From Dermacentor variabilis (taxonomy: Eukaryota; Arthropoda; Arachnida; Ixodida; Ixodidae): 64,000 nt of DNA. The notes under the pieces were generated by a model. That model ran no database searches. It was not told where the DNA came from and was given only the letters and a program-made list of their open reading frames with translations. The DNA is taken from contig NC_134577.1 of assembly GCF_050947875.1 (NCBI RefSeq), forward strand, positions 66,033,639 to 66,097,638. The letters run 5' to 3'. Below are positions 59,601-64,000 of this stretch, in pieces; within the stretch, counting starts at the first letter, position 1; the number at the start of each line of letters is the position of its first letter. Made by a program: the position numbers and the translations under genes.

Positions 59601-62576
59601 ACTTTTACCGCGAGCGGAGGTCTTGTACTGCAGAAAACCACGGAACGGCGAAGTCAGGCGGCGACGCCTTGTTGAAGTAGCCCCGCCAGCTTTTCGTCAC
59701 GTGCCGTATTTCGCGAGCTCCTCATTAGGTTTTGATAATTGTTCACGCACAAGTGAAGGCTACAGTTTGAGTTCTAAGTAAGGCATACGCGATCCACTTA
59801 AGAAGGTTGGAGGAATTTTTCGGAGCTAAAGTGGGCCAAATGTGGTAAAATGTTTTGAATTCCGTTACATCACACTGACGTATGGACGTTGTAGTTTGTG
59901 AACGGAATTCAGCGTAGGGAGCTTTGACCTTCATTTTCTTCCTCTAGTAATCAACGTGTCTGCGCCGAAAAAAAAATGTTTTTTTGAATAATGCTTTAAA
60001 TGTCGGAACTGATCCAGTGTTTCGGCTTGGCGTCCATTTAGGGAAATGTATAAGCGAACAACGGGGGCGGCAGCAATGTCAGGTGTAGTCAGACTTGGAA
60101 AGCACGCCCTTAAGTTGTGCGGCGATGCTTGTAATGACGAGAGATACGGCAAAGCTGTTGATGATGACAGTTGTCCTCTTGCCCTCTGTCCAGTGGCCAC
60201 CATATTCTTCGCCGCGGGCCTGGAGAAGGCACAGCTCAAAGGCGCCGACTGGTTCGTCTACATACTGGCGGCCTTCGTGGGCTTCCACGTCCTGGTGCAC
60301 ATTGTGATGCAGCTGCACTCTGCGCTCATGTCCAAGAAAGGTAAATTACTCACTCACTCACTCACTCACTCACTCACTCACTCACTCACTCACTCACTCA
60401 CTCACTCACTCACTCACTCACTCGCTCGCTCACTCACTCACTCACTCACTCACTCACTCACTCACTCACTCACTCGCTCACTCGCTCACTCGCTCACTCA
60501 CTCGCTCACTCACTCACTCACTCACTCACTCGCCCACTCGCCCACTCACTCACCCACTCGCCCACTCATTCACTCACTCACTCGCCCACTCATTCACTCA
60601 CTCACTCGCCCACTCACTCACGCACTAACATACACACAGAAGTACACACGCTCTCTCTCACACAAACACAAACATGCACACACAGACACACGCTCACGCA
60701 CTCACACACACAAACATGCACGCACAGATTCACGCACCCACACCCATCCACACTCACATTGTCGCGCATGAACTAGACACACGCACACCGCTACCACCAC
60801 CACCTCTACAAAAATTGAGCGAATCAACCAACTCTGAAATGAATTACTTTAGCAAAAGCTTGTTCTCACTGCGAAAAAAGCCACCTTTTGAAGGAAGACT
60901 TCACTTAAGTTGACTGTAACAAGCGGAGCTTCAAGGAGTCCTTTTGTTTTGTTTAGAAACCGGTGATAGAAAAAAAGAAAAACAGCGAGTAATACATTCA
61001 ATTGCCCTGCAAAAATAGCGTAGCGCAAGGATTACCAGAGCAGACCTGTGTACATATAGATATAGGTTTCATGAAAAGATACGGCAACGTGACCGTGTAA
61101 TCGACACATCCAATTATTTTAATGGACGCCGTCGATTCCTCCAGAGAAACCCGAGCTGTTAGGAGTCTGTCAAGAGTGATCATGTTTAGATGGAGTCTCT
61201 AAGTACCGGAAAGTTTCACTAAGTTACCGCTGCCACGTAAGCCTATGCTGGGACGATTGTCGTTCCGTTGGCACCGGGTGCCCGCCGTAAGCCGCCAGCG
61301 GCGTTCTTGCGAATAGCGCCGCCAACGGCAGCACACTTGAGAGCACTGGCACGGGAAGGGGACGACGTGACGAAGGCGCTCGCGGTGCTTCCAGGAATTT
61401 CGCACTGCGGGTTTTAAGGCCTGACGCACCGGGAAACGCATCTTAGAGTGTCTGCTTTTGAGATAGGTCGCCGCCTGTACGAGACAGGTCACGTTCATGG
61501 CATCAGGTAGTGTATCAAGTAGAAAACTAGCGCAAATTGCGATGCAGATGCACCCCGCCAACAGCCCTCACCGCGGTGAGCTAAGACGCGGAGCTCCAGC
61601 AGTTATTTCCCGCATGTTATTTTACTGTGCACGTTAATATCGTCGTGTATTTAATTACGTAAATGAGCGAAGCAGCACTAAAATTGCGGACAGAAACGGA
61701 GACGTGCGTTTGCTTTTCTCTTGTTTGTTTGTTTCTTGAGCTGCTTGAGTCGATTGCACATGAATCGGTAGGTTCCCGTTCTCTGCCCGTTCTAATTCTT
61801 TTTATCTTAGCCATGCTTCGCTGATCTAAATGTCTTAGAAACTAGCCCGGTCTTCAGTTATGGTCAATTTCAGACAGCAAAACGAGAGCCATCGGTGACG
61901 GCGAGTTCGAACACACCGTTGCGTTTGCGTTCGCCGTCGGTGCACAGCAAGCAGTCACGTACCAGACGCACCGAGAGTTGGGAAGCATGACGAAGTAAAA
62001 TGTATCCCAAAAGGAAGACTGGGCCGCTGAGAAGACGGCAGAATCACGACTACGAATATGAGTGTTTGCCTTCGTAAGCGCTCCGTACGCATGGGACACG
62101 AGGCTGTCGCGTATGAGCGTCTCCGCTGTTAACGTTAGAACAACCAGGCCAAGGCGGAGCAGCGTCGGAAATGTAGTGCTCAGCGATTGAAACGCCATAC
62201 TCGGAGTGCGCGGCTGCCGCCATCTTTTTTTTTTTTTTTTGCCGCCTCCCCACCTCTCTTCCTTGCGGTGAGCGCTCGGTTGTCGCCGTGGGACCACACA
62301 CACGTCGAGAGAACTGACCGAGCTTCCTCTCGGTGTACTTGGCACTTTCTTCTGCTGCCAACTGCAGACATCGCGTTGCTTTTTTTTTCTGTAATAGCAG
62401 TGTTTTAGCTGTATATGAGTTAATAAACGTTTATCAATTGCATTGCTGTTTTATTTTTATTTCGTTCCTGCGCAGAAGTCTCCAACGATATAAAGTTGCA
62501 AGACAGGACGCCCGGAAATGGCGTTCACTCTGTGGAGCCAGGCCTTGATATGCAACCGCCAGCGACGGACGCACCG
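31231..62576 (+). CDS. FRRS1: Ferric-chelate reductase 1-like protein (Reeler-DOMON-cytochrome b561), 14 exons, 3' incomplete
   Basis: Joined coding exons: 31231-31417, 32148-32281, 38107-38198, 39349-39445, 40283-40504, 43550-43648, 49813-49978, 50632-50739, 53952-54067, 54785-54871, 56789-56845, 58031-58130, 60194-60340, 62476-62576. They total 1713 nt (571 codons) with no stop, and every junction is GT/AG and phase-compatible. Seen: a hydrophobic signal peptide (residues 1-21), a Reeler domain (about 30-165) opening with ACDNMVPGHG, a cysteine-rich DOMON domain (about 185-350) with MWIAAGIS, and five membrane helices with candidate haem ligands H368, H409, H441 and H477. Known: FRRS1/SDR2 proteins are membrane b561 proteins that move electrons across endomembranes and reduce ferric iron. 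Inferred: a role in iron or haem redox handling, plausible for a blood feeder. The usual C-terminal anchor helix (human protein about 592 aa) is absent, so a last exon is probably outside the window. Confidence 0.9.
32148..32281 (+). CDS. FRRS1: FRRS1-like exon, Reeler domain part 1
   Basis: Acceptor ttcgcag, donor gtgagc; enters in phase 1 and leaves in phase 0. It encodes residues 63-107, including the Reeler core TLAGTFKGFLIQARKADD and a conserved cysteine in HTVDC. A run of about 17 C lies within 35 bp upstream and forms most of the polypyrimidine tract. Confidence 0.9.
32632..32693. repeat. (GA)n microsatellite
   Basis: About 30 GA units in the intron 32282-38106. Confidence 0.95.
34550..34680 (+). 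repeat. 'GGTCAACCAGA' family repeat
   Basis: gcggttaaccagagattatc, ggttggctaccctgtaccgt, then a G-rich and CA/CG-rich tail. Same order of blocks as 18085-18240. Confidence 0.45.
34815..34842. repeat. 28-bp perfect palindrome
   Basis: Arms tgacgatgactgga / tccagtcatcgtca meet without a spacer. A direct repeat gaacgtccacgt follows twice (34843-34872). Confidence 0.8.
35206..35224. repeat. (CT)n microsatellite
   Basis: About 9 CT units. Confidence 0.85.
37428..37602 (-). mobile_element. Diverged tRNA-related SINE, minus orientation
   Basis: Read on the minus strand it begins acccgccgcggtagcgcagc, has a B-box-like GGGTGCGATCCC and ends near the block corresponding to acttagatgcatgttaaata. It differs clearly from the Ruka copies and lacks the usual 3' end. 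Confidence 0.6.
37605..37815. mobile_element. Two partial relatives of the 119-bp MITE, side by side
   Basis: cgcatgcgcagtaccgtgcc and cttgcgtccccctaatctaa (to about 37694) match the right half of 17741-17859. A second end, agtagcgtggcccctagttc, ttgcgtacgcaaaccgcttg, cgtcccctaaactaaagctc, runs to about 37812. The piece between starts with tagagagttttcgataaagg, a diverged left end. Confidence 0.6.
38107..38198 (+). CDS. FRRS1: FRRS1-like exon, Reeler domain part 2
   Basis: Acceptor ttttcag, donor gtgagc; phase 0 in, phase 2 out. It encodes TALTHKDGQVKSQVTTTWIP and onward to QVVFR, matching the Reeler pattern of a polar strand, then W-x-(A/P)-P, then a V-x-F strand. It follows a 5.8 kb intron. 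Confidence 0.88.
39349..39445 (+). CDS. FRRS1: FRRS1-like exon, end of Reeler domain
   Basis: Acceptor tttctcag, donor gtacgt; phase 2 in, phase 0 out. It completes the Reeler domain with R-ATIVQDYRHYVERVLSVPV and a charged linker ending KKG. The ATIVQD strand is the usual last strand of Reeler domains in this family. Confidence 0.87.
40103..40246 (-). mobile_element. Hairpin retroposon, copy H3, next to FRRS1-like exon 5
   Basis: Arms at about 40103-40149 and 40152-40208 pair through nearly their whole length; the right arm carries about 9 extra bases. The stem sequence differs from H1 and H2, yet the head (40209-40246; minus strand AGGATGGATAGTTGGGCGCG) is shared. The element ends about 36 bp before the exon at 40283, so the exon's branch-point region abuts or overlaps its head. 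Confidence 0.6.
40283..40504 (+). CDS. FRRS1: FRRS1-like exon, first part of DOMON domain
   Basis: Acceptor gctttgcag, donor gtgcgt; phase 0 both ends, 74 codons, the longest exon. It starts with an Ala/Thr/Ser linker, then the cysteine cluster GCGQTMGCFGTPKGC and the DOMON strands VDFELTATA and MWIAAGIS. GC content is high, unlike later exons such as 56789-56845. A hairpin retroposon ends about 36 bp upstream of this exon. Confidence 0.9.
41197..41380. mobile_element. Foldback MITE, 'GTGTAAA' family copy B
   Basis: acactgtaatttacaccctc at the left and tttaagggtgtaaattatct at the right, with gggtgtaaatgtgtaatcgc inside. It is in the intron 40505-43549. Confidence 0.6.
41672..41785 (-). mobile_element. 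Degenerate SINE fragment
   Basis: gtacctgaatctaagtgcac then gagcgttctt and cggccgccctggcc match, with gaps, the reverse complement of the SINE middle. It is strongly diverged. Confidence 0.35.
42045..42177 (-). mobile_element. Decayed relative of the hairpin retroposon (H4)
   Basis: The stretch 42146-42177 resembles the shared head (taaccaagttgccctactgt against taaccaacgcgcccaactat in H3). Upstream only short remains of a stem are visible (cagacag against ctttgtctg). The call is weak and rests on the head. Confidence 0.3.
43550..43648 (+). CDS. FRRS1: FRRS1-like exon, DOMON middle
   Basis: Acceptor cctttcag, donor gtgagt; phase 0 both ends. It encodes DMASVVECLRHNGVMSMRES and a short tail to LIVN. 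It directly continues the previous exon's ETPSM, giving the DOMON pattern WxAxGIS...M-D-M..V-x-C. Confidence 0.88.
43838..44032. mobile_element. MITE with 'TGTCCCA...AAGCTGTT' terminal inverted repeats
   Basis: Left tgtcccaaataatcttagcc and inverted right tgtcccagctaacgttagca continue to aagctgtt on both sides. An inner inverted pair (acctatggtgt / acaccataggc) forms a second stem. It lies just downstream of exon 43550-43648. Confidence 0.6.
44367..44386. repeat. (TA)n microsatellite
   Basis: About 10 TA units. Confidence 0.9.
45975..46163 (+). mobile_element. Ruka-type SINE, 5'-truncated
   Basis: Begins at the B-box region (cgcgggatcgaatcccggcc) and runs to cgtaaaaccccataacttaa. The A-box head is missing, a usual outcome of incomplete reverse transcription. 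It lies in the intron 43649-49812. Confidence 0.8.
46985..47480 (+). pseudogene. Endonuclease/exonuclease/phosphatase domain fragment of a transposable element
   Basis: The frame 47013-47366 contains VVIVGDFNVGIAKPN, the G-D-F-N signature of the EEP nuclease fold, followed by ACFNDPDQPTRQ. After a stop and frame change, 47370-47470 continues VFAKNVEKIV and VYHSDDKAIID, where the conserved SDH has become SDD. It could come from a LINE or a nuclease-bearing Helitron. It sits in an intron of the FRRS1-like gene. Confidence 0.55.
48785..49240. repeat. Probable dispersed repeat ('CTTAAAGGGACC' type)
   Basis: acttaaagggaccctataag at the left and gttgcgggaacttcaaggca at the right. The second block recurs at 12315-12335 (gttgcgggaacttcacggcg), with related flanks. 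Confidence 0.4.
49813..49978 (+). CDS. FRRS1: FRRS1-like exon, DOMON end
   Basis: Acceptor gtttcag, donor gtacgt; phase 0 in, phase 1 out. It encodes residues 278-332 plus one base, including LRCSWHRAHVT and SYHLLLAAGQFEG, the last DOMON strands. It follows a 6.2 kb intron, the longest in the gene. Confidence 0.88.
50632..50739 (+). CDS. FRRS1: FRRS1-like exon, DOMON to b561 linker
   Basis: Acceptor gttttcag, donor gtaagt; phase 1 in, phase 1 out. It encodes the polar linker VKKEHYERDYTKTHVNLKAM and ends in IKLH. H368 is followed by Gly in the next exon and fits the first haem-ligand histidine (H-G-x-L-M) of cytochrome b561. Confidence 0.87.
51072..51165. repeat. Degenerate (ACTGT)n pentanucleotide repeat
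   Basis: About 15-18 loosely conserved units of TACTG/TATTG in the intron 50740-53951, upstream of a SINE fragment. Confidence 0.8.
51175..51292 (+). mobile_element. SINE 3' fragment
   Basis: Resembles a SINE 3' half: aataccccaggtagtcac, ccactatggcgtctctgata, gggacgttaaactac, then an A/T-rich tail. A degenerate ACTGT repeat lies directly upstream. Confidence 0.5.
51676..51900 (+). mobile_element. tRNA-related SINE, second subfamily
   Basis: Starts acccgccgcggtagctgagc, B box GGGTTTGATTCC, and a 3' region ggcatgccgcattataggat then cgcgcgtaaaacaccacaga. Same design as Ruka but different sequence. It lies in the intron 50740-53951. Confidence 0.65.
52129..53812 (+). pseudogene. Decayed RTE-like non-LTR retrotransposon (reverse transcriptase region and 3' end)
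   Basis: The frame 52077-52802 carries reverse transcriptase signatures of RTE/'Craft'-like LINEs: NNYRPISLLPVLNKIFTKII, RAQAGFWKGYSTADHI, WVRQGDTISPML. The F-x-D-Y block with the first catalytic Asp is degraded (IAFTFYLKPSYSVEI), and a stop at 52801-52803 sits just before FADDIVLFS. The frame then shifts. A SINE (52963-53196) interrupts the C-terminal part. It resumes with YLGQLIT-like and TYGAETWRLTKKL-like remains and ends in the tail cttcgtcctgcagtggacat near 53790. It lies inside the intron 50740-53951 and is dead. Confidence 0.8.
52963..53196 (+). mobile_element. Ruka-type tRNA-related SINE inside the RTE-like LINE
   Basis: A nearly full-length copy: A-box-like GGTTGCTCAGTGG, B-box region GCGGGATCGAATCCC, body with cacccg-type block and 3' end tggcacgtaaaacccca. 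It is flanked by an exact 11-bp duplication agttcaagatc (52952-52962 and 53197-53207), which shows the insertion point in the LINE. Confidence 0.85.
53952..54067 (+). CDS. FRRS1: FRRS1-like exon, b561 helix 1
   Basis: Acceptor cttttccag, donor gtaagg; phase 1 in, phase 0 out. It encodes SLMIVAWVLLVSVGILLARH, the first membrane helix, then YKNVW and the loop ending KPWFA. The pattern is typical of b561/FRRS1 helix 1. It lies just 3' of a decayed RTE-like LINE. Confidence 0.9.
54785..54871 (+). CDS. FRRS1: FRRS1-like exon, b561 helix 2
   Basis: Acceptor atttccag, donor gtgagt; phase 0 both ends. It encodes FHRVLMMLAVAMMIAALVLI then FYKVGQWSV. H409 in FHR fits the second haem ligand and the stretch after it is the second membrane helix. 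Confidence 0.9.
55466..55661. mobile_element. Tc1/mariner-type MITE, about 196 bp
   Basis: Left gatagcacaaggcctgttta and the inverted right end gatagcacaaagccttttca start imperfect terminal inverted repeats of about 50 bp (both continue ctccgatcca). A TA dinucleotide flanks each side (55464-55465, 55662-55663), the usual Tc1/mariner target. It is in the intron 54872-56788. Confidence 0.7.
55690..55945 (+). pseudogene. Ala/Arg/Gln-rich ORF fragment, possibly transposon-derived
   Basis: The frame 55728-55937 (and upstream to about 55715) reads MRAPEQQAACDQQCREQNQE and ARAQEQARAAERKHQLRTED, a charged, repetitive A-E-Q-R pattern like short helical repeats found in some transposon ORFs. It directly follows a MITE. 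No family is assigned. Confidence 0.25.
56789..56845 (+). CDS. FRRS1: FRRS1-like micro-exon, b561 helix 3
   Basis: Acceptor tcttccag, donor gtaaca; phase 0 both ends, only 19 codons. It encodes TENPHPILGIVCSILGILQ. The HPILG motif (H441) is the third haem ligand at the start of helix 3. The exon is AT-richer than exons 1 and 5. Confidence 0.9.
58031..58130 (+). CDS. FRRS1: FRRS1-like exon, b561 helix 3 end to helix 4
   Basis: Acceptor atatttcag, donor gtaagc; phase 0 in, phase 1 out. It encodes PIMALFRCHPHEENRYIFNW then AHWFNGNAGQIVA. The FNWAHW motif carries H477, the fourth haem ligand, and matches the family signature RYIFNWxHW. Confidence 0.92.
58532..58703. mobile_element. Foldback MITE with about 70-bp terminal inverted repeats
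   Basis: Left attctgtaagagtccaccca and gtggacatgtccgttccgtc pair with the right end almost without mismatch over about 70 bp, leaving a loop of about 30 bp. It is in the intron 58131-60193. No open frame. Confidence 0.7.
58800..58960 (-). repeat. 'GGTCAACCAGA' family repeat, minus orientation
   Basis: gtgtagggtagcaaaccggg and ttctggttgacctccctgcc are the reverse complement of the family core; a CT-rich stretch lies at the left. Confidence 0.5.
60194..60340 (+). CDS. FRRS1: FRRS1-like exon, b561 helices 4-5
   Basis: Acceptor ctgtccag, donor gtaaat; phase 1 in, phase 1 out. It encodes the end of helix 4 (VATIFFAAGLE), the loop, and helix 5 (WFVYILAAFVGFHVLVHIVM) ending ALMSKK. A CTCA microsatellite begins a few bases after the donor; the exon frame stays open through it. 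Confidence 0.9.
60347..60625. repeat. (CTCA)n microsatellite next to the exon 60194-60340 donor
   Basis: A tetranucleotide array of about 280 bp with ctcg and ccca variants becoming common toward the right. It starts about 7 bp after the exon. In the exon's frame it reads (THSL)n without stop. CA-rich simple sequence continues to about 60765. Confidence 0.95.
60626..62475 (+). other. FRRS1-like intron after the CTCA array
   Basis: CA-rich simple sequence to about 60765, then unassigned sequence; a T-run lies at 62225-62240. Confidence 0.55.
62476..62576 (+). CDS. FRRS1: FRRS1-like exon, cytoplasmic tail (last exon found)
   Basis: Acceptor cctgcgcag, donor gtatgt; phase 1 in, phase 0 out. 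It encodes EVSNDIKLQDRTPGNGVHSV and a proline-rich stretch ending TDAP. It is a hydrophilic linker like the one between b561 and the final anchor helix in FRRS1. If the donor is not used, translation stops at 62604-62606 after nine more residues. I find no membrane-helix exon in 62577-64000, so the last exon probably lies downstream. Confidence 0.75.
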
Positions 62577-62644
62577 GTATGTGATCATGTTGCCTGCGCC
62601 TTATGAAGAGCTTTGTTAGTCTATAACGGTAGGCGTTTTGTATT

Positions 62645-62685
62645 GGGTGTCTCAGCTAACCTCAGCAAGAGCTTAAAGAAACGCG
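62645..62685 (+). mobile_element. End fragment of the 'TGTCCCA' MITE family
   Basis: ggtgtctcagctaacctcag then caagagcttaaagaa resembles the left end of 43838-44032. The opposite end was not found. Confidence 0.35.
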
Positions 62686-63009
62686 AATGCCGAGTAGGTG
62701 GACAGAACCAAGGTGATGTTGTTTGCCGTCGCTTGGGGATGCTCAAATTATTATTTTTTGTCATTCGCCGACATTCGGCGACTTCGGCGATCGTGAAGTC
62801 TGTACAACGGTGCACGCAGTTTCTGCGTAGCGTAAGCTGCTATCAGGAAAGTACTGAGCAAAGTGCACTGGTCCCGGACATGTTGAAGTTTGACACGGTG
62901 CCTCAACCGCCAGCTGTCACATGAAAAAGAAAAAAAAAGGTAAGGCGGCAAATTGGCACGGGGTGCGCGCGCGTAATGTTTGAACGAGCTGACAGGCTTT
63001 GGGGAGTTA

Positions 63010-63485
63010 ACTGGCGTGCATGCCGCAACCTGGAGACCGTTGAACACGTCTTCGTAGACCTCGTGGAGGGCGGACTCTTTTGGGACGCATTACAGGGAAC
63101 TATTAAGAAAGGACTTGCACCTGTTATGCACGTGGCATGAAGTGTTTTTTTTTTTTTTGCCATTACCTTGTGAAGAGGACGTACTGTTTGACGCTGCCAT
63201 GCTCGTTGCTCTGTATAGCATTTGGAAGAAGCGTTTGACAGTGTTTAATGCGGATGTTGACGATAGACCAATTCGTCTGTGTTTCCGAGAACTTATTGCA
63301 ACATTTCTTGGAGTATATCGACGGCAAATACCTGTACCGGATTGGCTGAAGAAATTGGAGCTGCTTGAATGCTTAGACGAATTTTGAAACTTCTGATTCG
63401 GCCAATGATTGGCCGGCATGTTTTATTCTCTCTTACTATTGTATTTTGAGCAAACTCAGGAAATAAAAAAAGAAAGAAAGAAATG
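63010..63485 (+). pseudogene. LINE ORF2 C-terminus, 5'-truncated
   Basis: Reading from about 63025: CRNLETVEHVFVDLVEGGLF then WDALQGT, and after a T-run and frameshift AAMLVALYSIWKKRLTVFNA, DVDDRPIRLCF and a C-terminus ending LLECLDEF. The ETVEHVF.DC and W-x-D-A-L motifs are typical of the zinc-binding end of tick LINE ORF2 proteins. The 3' end runs into an A/AAAG-rich tail. Confidence 0.6.
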
Positions 63486-63590
63486 ATCGTGTTCTAATGA
63501 TAAAGCACCCGGCTGCTGTGCTCGACGGCAGAGGTTCGATTCCCCCCTCGGTCGCGCATTATTTAATTTTCCTAAAGCGAGGCGAGTCAG
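63486..63590 (+). mobile_element. tRNA-like SINE head, third type
   Basis: taatgataaagcacccggct and the B box GAGGTTCGATTCCCC are tRNA-like, but there is no pairing acceptor stem. An AAAG-rich LINE end precedes it. A degraded tRNA pseudogene is the alternative. Confidence 0.4.
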
Positions 63591-63852
63591 GAGCCTACTT
63601 ACCTACCACAGCGTGCCAAGAATGAGGCAGATGATGCTTAACATTAAAATAGAGGTAAAAAAAGCACAGAACGACATACACAAGAAAACGGAGATCGAGA
63701 TGGGGTACTAAAGACAGATGCCTTGAATGCTCTTTTAAATCACTATAGCGACGTTAGTGGCTTTATATGCAGTGTAGCTTTGAAAAAAGAAATGTGCATC
63801 AGTAAATGGCAGAGTTTTTGAACCATAAATATTATGCTCACGTGGCAGTTAC

Positions 63853-63992
63853 TTCGTTTGGCTGCAAAATCTGTACCGTTAGCATTGCACAATAAATTCT
63901 TACTGATATGTCCGAAAATCAATTCGTTTGGCTGCAAAATCTGTACCGTTAGCATTGCACAATAAATTCTTACTGATATGTCCGAAAATCAA
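63853..63992. repeat. Exact 70-bp tandem duplication
   Basis: 63853-63922 and 63923-63992 are identical, starting ttcgtttggctgcaaaatct. After the second copy only ttc continues before the sequence departs, so two units are present. Confidence 0.95.
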
Positions 63993-64000
63993 TTCATATT

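Larger units (their letters stand above)
56846..60193 (+). other. FRRS1-like introns either side of the exon 58031-58130
   Basis: The first intron (56846-58030) shows nothing but A/T-rich sequence. The second (58131-60193) has the long-TIR MITE and the minus-strand CT-rich repeat. Confidence 0.55.

Noticed and set aside
60046..60771. A single 241-residue protein
   Set aside because: Only 60194-60340 is supported as coding. The front is intron before the acceptor and the rear is CTCA simple sequence; it is kept only as an intron-retention idea.
62613..62924. Terminal exon of the FRRS1-like gene (possible acceptor at 62819, frame ending QPPAVT)
   Set aside because: It lacks the expected membrane helix, and its start overlaps a MITE end; kept out of the gene model.
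63486..63560. A tRNA gene
   Set aside because: B box only; no pairing acceptor or anticodon arm could be drawn.

Overview
The window looks like nuclear DNA from a hard (ixodid, probably metastriate) tick. The evidence is several full and partial copies of a tRNA-related SINE that I recognise as the tick 'Ruka' type, tick-style RTE/CR1/Jockey-like LINE fragments, many MITEs and foldback elements, very long microsatellites, and one gene split into small exons by introns of up to 6 kb. Family names are from memory; no database was searched.

The only host protein-coding gene I can support is on the + strand and fills the right half. It encodes a ferric-chelate reductase 1 (FRRS1/SDR2)-like protein. 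Fourteen coding exons (31231-62576) join in phase with GT/AG junctions to give 571 codons: signal peptide, Reeler domain (about residues 30-165), DOMON domain (about 185-350) and cytochrome b561 core with four candidate haem histidines (H368, H409, H441, H477). The start codon lies 22 bp inside an exon with its own strong acceptor, so a 5' noncoding exon should lie upstream. The C-terminal membrane anchor usual for the family is not found, so the last exon is probably beyond position 64000.

Layout. 1-31 kb: no host gene recognised; repeats and retroelement remains, including a CR1-like LINE tail (about 4.1-4.6 kb), an RTE-like copy with a 5' inversion (20.3-20.7 kb), a Jockey/I-like LINE tail (23.5-24.1 kb, minus), an RTE fragment with a tetranucleotide tail (28.1-28.4 kb, minus) and a LINE tail (29.4-29.65 kb). 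31.2-62.6 kb: the FRRS1-like gene, whose introns hold SINEs, MITEs, a decayed RTE-like LINE split by a SINE (52.1-53.8 kb) and an endonuclease-domain fragment (47.0-47.5 kb). 62.6-64 kb: another LINE tail, a SINE-like element and an exact 70-bp tandem duplication.

The most unusual signal is a family of hairpin retroposons (1945-2098, 8391-8524, 40103-40246, with a decayed relative near 42050-42177). Copies share a short head on the minus strand, but each carries its own long, nearly perfect inverted-repeat body. Arms match within a copy and differ strongly between copies. The best copy has a short A-tail and a 12-bp target-site duplication inside an RTE tail, and another sits just upstream of the exon 5 splice acceptor.
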